NCBI RefSeq assembly: GCF_036345995.1
Contig: NZ_CP107796.1
Location: 3,348,001-3,412,000 of the forward strand
Direction: 5' to 3'
Length of the DNA: 64,000 nucleotides
DNA from: Streptomyces sp. NBC_00557
Lineage (GTDB): Bacteria; Actinomycetota; Actinomycetes; Streptomycetales; Streptomycetaceae
Position 1 is the first letter of the stretch. The number at the start of each line of letters is the position of its first letter. Below the pieces are notes generated by a model. It was not told the DNA's origin, did no database searches, and saw only the letters and a program-made list of their open reading frames with translations. Positions 58,157 to 64,000 of the stretch are shown here, piece by piece. The position numbers and the translations under genes were made by a program.

Positions 58157-58566
58157 GCCAGGACGCCCTTCTTGTATGCGTACAGCAGGCCCACGGCGAG
58201 GAAGCCGAGGAAGAGGAACATCTCCACGAGCGTCGTCGCGCCGTAGCCGGGGGCGGCGAAGACCGTCGCCCAGGGGAACAGGAAGATCGAGTCGACCGCG
58301 AAGATCACGTAGAGGAAGGCGTAGACGTAGTAGCGGACCTGGGTGTGGGCCCAGCCCTCGCCAACGGGGTCGACGCCGCACTCGTAGGTCAGCAGTTTCT
58401 CGGGGGTCGGCACGACCGGCCGCAGCAGCCGGCCCGCGCCGAAGGCGACCGCGACGAACAGCACGCCGACGAGGGCGAGCAGGCCCACGACCGAGTAGGA
58501 CCGGAAGTAGCCCGCCGCGATGACGTGCGCCGCGGCGGCCGTCGAGTCCCCCAACGTCTCCCGCAC
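58147..58566 (-). CDS. nuoA: NADH-quinone oxidoreductase subunit A-like (NuoA)
   Basis: The 139-residue protein has three transmembrane helices. The signature loop [20 protein letters not shown] is followed by [19 protein letters not shown]. It is the first gene of the operon. The GTG at 58564-58566 has AGGGACGACG upstream. The N-terminus is slightly longer than in most NuoA. An inverted repeat (58599-58616) and a candidate promoter (58643-58670) precede it. Confidence 0.95.
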   Translation of the reverse strand: MRETLGDSTAAAAHVIAAGYFRSYSVVGLLALVGVLFVAVAFGAGRLLRPVVPTPEKLLTYECGVDPVGEGWAHTQVRYYVYAFLYVIFAVDSIFLFPWATVFAAPGYGATTLVEMFLFLGFLAVGLLYAYKKGVLAWT

Positions 58567-58598
58567 CGTCGTCCCTCGCTCCCTGACCTCGTGACCTG

Positions 58599-58616
58599 AC
58601 GCATCCTGCGATGCGT
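58599..58616. promoter_or_regulatory. Inverted repeat in the nuo operon leader
   Basis: ACGCATC-CTGC-GATGCGT is a perfect 7-bp inverted repeat about 33 bases upstream of the nuoA start and downstream of the candidate promoter. It could be an operator or an mRNA hairpin. It does not resemble the Rex operator pattern (TTGTGAA-type arms). Confidence 0.5.
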
Positions 58617-58642
58617 GTGATTCGACGATCTGTACGCACGGG

Positions 58643-58670
58643 AGTCTAGGCCCTGATAAAGAGGCGGTAA
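58643..58670 (-). promoter_or_regulatory. Candidate nuo operon promoter
   Basis: On the minus strand TTACCG is followed after 16 bases by TAGACT, about 75 bases before nuoA. The -10 is good, the -35 poor. Confidence 0.4.
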
Positions 58671-58810
58671 GCAGCCAGTCGCGCCATGAGACACACCAAG
58701 AGGCGGGCGGCGCGGAAATCGCGACCCGCGCGGGGTGGGGTTTTCCCCCGTCGGCGGAGGGCGGCATACCGCATGGCGCGCGGAGGCCCGGGCACGGCAG
58801 GCTGACCGGC

Positions 58811-59992
58811 ATGACCGCTACCAGCTCAGCCGTCGACCGGGCCGACGGCACCGACCGTCTGCCTCCGGTCCGGCCGGCGTACGACGCGCACACGTGGAAG
58901 GAGATCCTGTATCTCGTGCTGAACCTGCCGGTGACGGTGTTCGGCTTCGTCTACGCGATCACCGTGCTGTCCGTCGGCGGGTCGCTGACGATCACCGTCG
59001 TCGGCCTGCCGCTGCTCGCGCTGAGCCTGCTGGGCGCCCGGCAGCTGGGGAAGCTGGAGCGGGCCCGCGCGCGGTGGCTGCTCGGGGTGCGGGTGGAGGA
59101 GCCGACGCCACTGCCGTTCGCGAGGAGCGGCGGGCCGGCGCAGCGGCTGTGGATGGCGCTGAAGGATCCGGTGGGCTGGCGCACGCTGCTGTACGACCTG
59201 ATCCGGCTGCCCTGGGGGATTCTCACCTTCTGCACGGTGCTGACCTCGCTGTTCGTGCTGTGGCCTGTGCTGCCGTATCTCACGCGGGGACTGACGAACG
59301 TGGACCGCTTCCTGGTGCGCGGGCTGCTGTCGCCGTCGGACGAGCTGGAGCGCCGTATCGCCGAGCTGGAGTCGGACCGGGGGGTCGTGGTCGACACGGC
59401 CGCCGCCGACCTGCGGCGCATCGAGCGGGACCTGCACGACGGGGCGCAGGCCCGGCTGGTCAACCTGGCCATGGGGCTCGGTCTGGCGAAGGAGAAGCTG
59501 CTGGAGGACCCGGACTCGGCGGCGGCGATGGTGGAGGAGGCGCACGGTGAGGTGAAGCTGGCTCTGCAGGAGCTGCGCGATCTCGCCCGCGGCATCCACC
59601 CGGCCGTGCTCACGGACCGGGGCCTGGACGCGGCCCTGTCCTCGGTCGCCACCCGCTGCACGGTGCCGGTGAAGGTGACCGTGGACCTGCCGGACCGCCC
59701 GGCCCCGGCCATCGAGGGCATCGCCTACTTCACCGTCTCCGAACTCCTGCAGAACATCAGCAAGCACAGCCGGGCCCGGTCCGCGTCCGTGGACGTGTGG
59801 CGCGCGGAGGACCGGCTGCTCATCCAGGTCCGGGACGACGGCCGGGGCGGCGCCCGTCTCGAGGGCGGCACCGGCATGCGCGGCCTCGCGGACCGCCTGG
59901 GCGCGGTGGACGGCCTGTTCGTCCTCGACTCACCGCCCGGCGGCCCCACGGTGGTCACGGCGGAACTCCCGTGGCGGGACCGGGGCGAGTGA
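58811..59992 (+). CDS. Two-component sensor histidine kinase with multi-TM sensor domain
   Basis: In the 393-residue protein, residues about 30-170 form the Streptomyces 'sensor' domain with four hydrophobic segments (ILYLVLNLPVTVFGFVYAIT, LTITVVGLPLLALSLLGAR, LIRLPWGILTFCTVLTSLFV). The HisKA_3 dimerisation helix has His209 in LRRIERDLHDGAQARL. The ATPase domain has N box TVSELLQNISKHS, G1 VRDDGRGGA and G2 GTGMRGLADRLGA. ATG 58811 is used. It is followed by a closely related kinase and one response regulator. It is divergent from the nuo operon, but a regulatory link is speculative. Confidence 0.93.
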   Translation: MTATSSAVDRADGTDRLPPVRPAYDAHTWKEILYLVLNLPVTVFGFVYAITVLSVGGSLTITVVGLPLLALSLLGARQLGKLERARARWLLGVRVEEPTPLPFARSGGPAQRLWMALKDPVGWRTLLYDLIRLPWGILTFCTVLTSLFVLWPVLPYLTRGLTNVDRFLVRGLLSPSDELERRIAELESDRGVVVDTAAADLRRIERDLHDGAQARLVNLAMGLGLAKEKLLEDPDSAAAMVEEAHGEVKLALQELRDLARGIHPAVLTDRGLDAALSSVATRCTVPVKVTVDLPDRPAPAIEGIAYFTVSELLQNISKHSRARSASVDVWRAEDRLLIQVRDDGRGGARLEGGTGMRGLADRLGAVDGLFVLDSPPGGPTVVTAELPWRDRGE

Positions 59993-60313
59993 CAGGGGGT
60001 CCGCGTCCGGCCCGGTAGCGGACGGCTCCGGATCCGGGTACGGCGGCTGCAACCCCCTCGCTGCCCCTATGACGATGACGCGCTGCTACGACGATGACGC
60101 GCTGCACCCCCACGACAACGACGCACGACGGCCCCGCAAACCGGCCGTACCGACAAGCCCCGGCACCGGCCGACAGGCGGCCGCCGGAGGCGAGGGGTGG
60201 GGAAAACCCCCGCCCCAAGACGCCGACGGACTCCATGGCCCGGCAGGCCCCGCCGCACGAGTCTGGAGACACGGCTGAAGCGCCGCTGGGACGAGAGGAA
60301 CGGGACGGGATCG
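59993..60313. other. Spacer between the two kinase genes with a short tandem repeat
   Basis: ACGATGACGCGCTGC is repeated at about 60072 and 60091. Further right, GC-rich sequence without clear coding potential leads to the second kinase. An upstream in-frame ATG at 60197 could extend that kinase by 39 basic residues, but has no good ribosome-binding site. Confidence 0.4.
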
Positions 60314-61660
60314 ATGGCCACGGAGTACGGGCACGGGTACTACGGGTACGGGCCGGGGGACGACGAATCCGCCGGCCCCCGTCATCGGCTGCCCGCCGCG
60401 CTGCGGGCGCCCTTCGAGGCGCGCAGCTGGCGCGAGTTCGGCTATGTCCTGCTGAGCCTGCCGATCTCGGTCATGCTGTTCACCTGGACGGTGACCATGG
60501 CGTCGCTCGGCGCGGGCCTGCTGGTGACCTTCCTCGGCGTCCCGGTCCTCGCGGCGGCGCTGGCCGGCTGCCGCGGGTTCGCGGCGCTGGAGCGGGCGCG
60601 GGCGCGCGGTCTGCTGCGGCTGGAGGTGGCCGAGCCCGAGCCGCTGCGGACGCGCCGGCCGGGGCCGCTTGCCTGGATGGGCGCGGTGCTCAAGAGCGGC
60701 GCCTCGTGGCGGAACCTGCTGTACGCGCTGGTGCAGTTCCCGTGGGCGGTGTTCTCGTTCTCGGTGGTGGTGAGCCTGTGGACGACGGGCTGGGCGCTGC
60801 TGACGTACCCGCTGTGGTTCTGGGTCTTCCCCGCGTACGTGGGCCAGGACGGCATCCAGCTGTACGGCGACGCGCATCACAGCGTCTATCTCGACAACCC
60901 CTTCGAGATCACCGTGACCGCGCTGGTCGGGCTGGTGTTCACGCTGGTCACGCCGTGGATCGTACGGGCGCTGACGACGGTGGACGCGCTGCTGGTGCGG
61001 GGGCTGCTGGGGCCGTCGTCGCTGTCGGAGCGGGTGGTGGAGCTGGAGTCGGACCGCGGGGTGGTGGTCGACACGGCCGCCGCCGACCTGCGGCGCATCG
61101 AGCGGGACCTGCACGACGGTGCGCAGGCCCGGCTGGTCGGCCTGGCCATGGATCTGGGCCTGGCGAAGGAGAAGCTCAGCGAGGATCCGCAGGCGGCGGC
61201 GCGGATGGTGGAGGAGGCGCACGGCGAGGTGAAGACGGCGCTGCAGGAGCTGCGCGATCTCGCCCGCGGCATCCACCCGGCGGTGCTGACCGACCGCGGT
61301 CTGGACGCGGCGCTGTCCGCGGTCGCCTCCCGCTGCACCGTGCCGGTGCGGGTGGACGTGGACCTGCCCGCCCGGCCGGCCCCGGCCATCGAGGGCATCG
61401 CCTACTTCACCGTCTCCGAACTGCTGCAGAACATCAGCAAGCACAGCAGGGCCAGGTCCGCGTCCGTCGACGTGTGGTGCACGGAGGACCGGCTGATGGT
61501 GCAGGTCATCGACGACGGTGTGGGCGGCGCGGACGTCTCCCGCGGCTCGGGGCTCGCGGGCCTCGCCGGGCGCCTGGACGCGGTGGACGGCGTGCTCGTG
61601 GTGGACTCCCCGGCCGGCGGCCCGACCCGGGTGATCGCGGAACTGCCCTGGCGCACCTGA
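60314..61660 (+). CDS. Second sensor histidine kinase, paralogue of the preceding gene
   Basis: The 448-residue protein has the same plan as its neighbour: a sensor domain with four to five membrane segments, HisKA_3 with His267 in LRRIERDLHDGAQARL, and an ATPase domain with TVSELLQNISKHS and VIDDGVGGAD. The sensor domain has about 40 extra residues (WVFPAYVGQDGIQLYGDAHH) between the last helices, which may be an extracellular loop with His residues. The kinase core DNA is almost identical to that of the first gene over long stretches, whereas the sensor halves differ. ATG 60314 follows GGGACGGGATCG. It probably shares the downstream response regulator. Confidence 0.93.
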   Translation: MATEYGHGYYGYGPGDDESAGPRHRLPAALRAPFEARSWREFGYVLLSLPISVMLFTWTVTMASLGAGLLVTFLGVPVLAAALAGCRGFAALERARARGLLRLEVAEPEPLRTRRPGPLAWMGAVLKSGASWRNLLYALVQFPWAVFSFSVVVSLWTTGWALLTYPLWFWVFPAYVGQDGIQLYGDAHHSVYLDNPFEITVTALVGLVFTLVTPWIVRALTTVDALLVRGLLGPSSLSERVVELESDRGVVVDTAAADLRRIERDLHDGAQARLVGLAMDLGLAKEKLSEDPQAAARMVEEAHGEVKTALQELRDLARGIHPAVLTDRGLDAALSAVASRCTVPVRVDVDLPARPAPAIEGIAYFTVSELLQNISKHSRARSASVDVWCTEDRLMVQVIDDGVGGADVSRGSGLAGLAGRLDAVDGVLVVDSPAGGPTRVIAELPWRT

Positions 61661-61843
61661 CACGAGCCGCGGAAGCCCCGAATCCCCGCCCGGCGCGTGC
61701 CGCTCACCGATCCCTCCCCTCCGACCGTCCCCTTCCCCCGAAGGACCGGCCCCTCCCCCGGCGGGATCCGCAGGCGGCGCGTACTGAATGCTGGAATGCT
61801 TGGCCCCCGTACGGACGTACGTCGTCGTGGAGCGGGATCGGGC

Positions 61844-62533
61844 ATGGGGGGCCGGAAGATCGTGGAGGACAGGGTGCGGGTGGTCATCGCCGAGGACTCA
61901 GTGCTGCTCAGGGAGGGCCTGACCCGGCTGCTGACCGACCGCGGGCACGACGTCGTGGCCGGCGTCGGCGACGCGGAGGCGCTGGTGAAGACCGTCGCCG
62001 ACCTGGACGCCCAGGGCGAGCTGCCCGACGTGGTGGTGGCGGACGTACGGATGCCGCCGACGCACACCGACGAGGGCGTGCGGGCGGCCGTACGGCTGCG
62101 GAAGGCGCATCCGGGGCTCGGGGTGCTGGTGCTGTCGCAGTACGTGGAGGAGCGGTACGCCACCGAGCTGCTGGCCGGCTCCAGCCGGGGCGTGGGCTAC
62201 CTGCTCAAGGACCGGGTCGCCGAGGTGCGCGAGTTCGTGGACGCGGTGGTGCGGGTGGCCCAGGGCGGTACGGCGCTGGACCCCGAGGTGGTGGCGCAGC
62301 TGCTCGGCCGCAGCCGCAAGCAGGACGTGCTGGCGGGGCTCACGCCGCGGGAGCGCGAGGTGCTCGGGCTGATGGCGGAGGGCCGCACGAACTCGGCGAT
62401 CGCCAAGCAGCTGGTGGTCAGCGACGGCGCCGTGGAGAAGCACGTCAGCAACATCTTCCTGAAGCTCGGCCTGGCTCCGAGCGAAGGGGACCACCGGCGT
62501 GTTCTGGCCGTGCTGACCTATCTGAACTCCTGA
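61844..62533 (+). CDS. NarL/LuxR-family response regulator
   Basis: The 229-residue protein has a receiver domain with E17-D18, phosphoacceptor Asp67 in VVVADVRMPP, Ser98 in VLVLSQYVEE and Lys122 in GYLLKDRV. A LuxR-type HTH at about residues 160-220 reads GLTPREREVLGLMAEGRTNS then AIAKQLVVSDGAVEKHVSNI. The receiver has THTDEGVRAAVRLRKAHPGL, typical of actinobacterial regulators paired with HisKA_3 kinases. The ATG at 61844 follows GGAGCGGGATCGGGC. It lies 183 bases after the second kinase. The targets are unknown. Confidence 0.93.
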   Translation: MGGRKIVEDRVRVVIAEDSVLLREGLTRLLTDRGHDVVAGVGDAEALVKTVADLDAQGELPDVVVADVRMPPTHTDEGVRAAVRLRKAHPGLGVLVLSQYVEERYATELLAGSSRGVGYLLKDRVAEVREFVDAVVRVAQGGTALDPEVVAQLLGRSRKQDVLAGLTPREREVLGLMAEGRTNSAIAKQLVVSDGAVEKHVSNIFLKLGLAPSEGDHRRVLAVLTYLNS

Positions 62534-62821
62534 CCGAACGACACTGTGTCAGCGGGGCGTCAGACGGTCCGGCTTCTGTGGATGGCGGGTACCCGGGAGG
62601 AAGACCGGAGGAGGCAACCGGGAAAGGACGCCCCCACGTCAGCGCCGTGCCGACCCGAAAGCGCCCGCAGCATCACGCGCAAGCGCCACAGGCCGACTCG
62701 AATTGTCGTCCAATCCGTGGATGGCCTCGGGAAGGCGACCCTAACCGACGTAGGGTTGATCCTGGGATGGTCCGTGGGATGACCACGCCCCGGACAGCCG
62801 CCTCGAAGGAGGTCCAGTTCA
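62534..62821. other. Spacer upstream of korA
   Basis: No gene is visible. The korA promoter probably lies near 62720-62760, where CCCTA-ACCGACG-TAGGG makes a short inverted repeat containing a TAGGGT -10-like hexamer; no clear -35 was found. Confidence 0.35.
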
Positions 62822-64000
62822 GTGACCAGCCAGGTCAGCAGCCAGGCGGAGCAGACCGACGGAGCCGTCGTCGGAGAACAGCGCAAACCGGGTGGCGCCA
62901 AGGATGTCCGGCGTCTGGATCGGGTGATCATCCGGTTTGCGGGGGACTCGGGTGACGGTATGCAGCTCACCGGGGACCGGTTCACCTCGGAGACAGCGTC
63001 GTTCGGCAACGACCTTTCGACGCTGCCGAACTTTCCCGCCGAGATCCGTGCTCCGGCCGGCACCCTGCCCGGTGTGTCGTCGTTCCAGCTGCATTTCGCC
63101 GACCACGACATCCTCACCCCGGGTGACGCGCCGAACGTGCTGGTCGCGATGAACCCGGCCGCGCTGAAGGCGAACATCGGCGATCTCCCGCGCGGCGCGG
63201 AGATCATCGTCAACACCGACGAGTTCACCAAGCGCGCCCTGCAGAAGGTCGGCTACGACGTCTCCCCGCTGGAGGACGGCACACTCGACGGCTACAGCCT
63301 GCACCCGGTGCCGCTGACCACGCTGACGGTGCAGGCGCTGAAGGACTTCGACCTGTCCCGCAAGGAGGCCGAGCGCAGCAAGAACATGTTCGCCCTCGGT
63401 CTGCTGTCGTGGATGTACCACCGGCCCACGGAGGGCACGGAGAAGTTCCTGAAGGCCAAGTTCGCGAAGAAGCCCGAGATCATGGCGGCGAACATCGCCG
63501 CGTTCCGGGCGGGCTGGAACTTCGGGGAGACGACGGAGGACTTCGCGGTCTCCTACGAGGTCGCCCCGGCGGCCGCCGCGTTCCCGACCGGTACCTACCG
63601 CAACATCTCCGGCAACCTGGCCCTGGCCTACGGCCTGATCACCGCCTCGCAGCAGGCCGATCTGCCGTTGTTCCTGGGCTCGTATCCGATCACCCCGGCC
63701 TCCGACATCCTGCACGAACTGTCCAAGCACAAGAACTTCGGGGTGCGCACCTTCCAGGCGGAGGACGAGATCGCCGGGATCGGCGCCGCGCTGGGCGCGG
63801 CCTTCGGCGGCTCCCTGGCGGTGACCACCACCTCCGGCCCCGGCATCGCGCTCAAGAGCGAGACGATCGGCCTCGCGGTCTCCCTGGAGTTGCCGCTGCT
63901 GGTGGTGGACATCCAGCGCGGCGGGCCGTCGACGGGGCTGCCGACCAAGACCGAGCAGGCGGACCTGTTGCAGGCGATGTTCGGCCGCAACGGCGAGGCG
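62822..64000 (+). CDS. korA: 2-oxoacid:ferredoxin oxidoreductase subunit alpha, fused gamma-alpha form (runs off the window)
   Basis: The first 393 residues are present. Residues about 35-230 are the gamma (POR) domain beginning VIIRFAGDSGDGMQLTGDRF. The alpha pyrimidine-binding domain then starts (LFLGSYPITPASDILHELSK, TFQAEDEIAGIGAALGAAFG, TTTSGPGIALKSE). With KorB this CoA-dependent enzyme oxidises 2-oxoglutarate and reduces ferredoxin in the alternative actinobacterial TCA step. The GTG at 62822 has a near-perfect AAGGAGG eight to nine bases upstream. The 3' part and korB lie beyond the window. Confidence 0.95.
   Translation, partial: MTSQVSSQAEQTDGAVVGEQRKPGGAKDVRRLDRVIIRFAGDSGDGMQLTGDRFTSETASFGNDLSTLPNFPAEIRAPAGTLPGVSSFQLHFADHDILTPGDAPNVLVAMNPAALKANIGDLPRGAEIIVNTDEFTKRALQKVGYDVSPLEDGTLDGYSLHPVPLTTLTVQALKDFDLSRKEAERSKNMFALGLLSWMYHRPTEGTEKFLKAKFAKKPEIMAANIAAFRAGWNFGETTEDFAVSYEVAPAAAAFPTGTYRNISGNLALAYGLITASQQADLPLFLGSYPITPASDILHELSKHKNFGVRTFQAEDEIAGIGAALGAAFGGSLAVTTTSGPGIALKSETIGLAVSLELPLLVVDIQRGGPSTGLPTKTEQADLLQAMFGRNGEA

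Noticed and set aside
60086..62955. Very long frames (525 and 953 codons) over the second kinase and regulator
   Set aside because: Out-of-frame readings of the kinase, regulator and korA region; no recognisable domain.

Overview
The window is high-GC actinobacterial DNA and almost certainly a Streptomyces chromosome. The str-type operon (rpsL-rpsG-fusA-tuf), rpoB with a TTG start, rpoC, rplJ/rplL, rplA/rplK, nusG and secE lie beside murB, an hadA/hadB-like dehydratase pair, rpmG with two tRNAs, yajQ, htpX, a second and reduced nuo operon, and korA. This arrangement, the protein sequences and the GTG/TTG start usage are all typical of Streptomyces. No insertion sequence, prophage or CRISPR array was seen.

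Layout. (1) 1-105: 5' end of rpsJ (S10), minus strand. (2) 106-12131: an accessory block between rpsJ and tuf. It holds a translationally coupled cassette that looks like a type VII secretion (WXG100/ESX) effector-immunity locus (666-5011), a DUF397 / XRE-DUF5753 / HATPase regulatory trio (5297-7016), a secreted protein, a membrane protein and a GH115 alpha-glucuronidase-like enzyme. (3) 12132-30763, minus strand: the core information-processing block from tuf to secE and tRNA-Trp. It is interrupted only by a lipoprotein gene and carries recognisable promoters, an L10-type leader and strong terminators. (4) 31025-40761: aminotransferase, adenosine deaminase-like enzyme, two TetR-controlled modules with visible operators, murB, the dehydratase pair, rpmG, tRNA-Met and tRNA-Thr. 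(5) 41215-48117: an amidohydrolase-like protein lacking catalytic residues, small hypothetical genes, tRNA-Tyr, yajQ, small membrane proteins and htpX. Its spacers carry degenerate arrays of about 30-bp repeats. (6) 48516-58566, minus strand: a ten-gene nuoABCHIJKLMN operon with no nuoD, E, F or G, tightly coupled by stop/start overlaps. (7) 58811-62533: two closely related sensor kinases and one LuxR-type response regulator. (8) 62822-64000: the start of korA (2-oxoacid:ferredoxin oxidoreductase).

How the parts may work together. The core genes make the translation and transcription machinery. rpsJ and rpsL share a nearly identical 25-nt 5' leader element, which suggests common control of two ribosomal operons. 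The reduced nuo operon near korA suggests, by inference, a membrane complex fed by reduced ferredoxin rather than NADH. The least ordinary loci are the toxin-immunity-like cassette with its decayed duplicate, the nuo operon with a repeat-bearing disordered NuoC tail, and the pseudoenzyme-like amidohydrolase.
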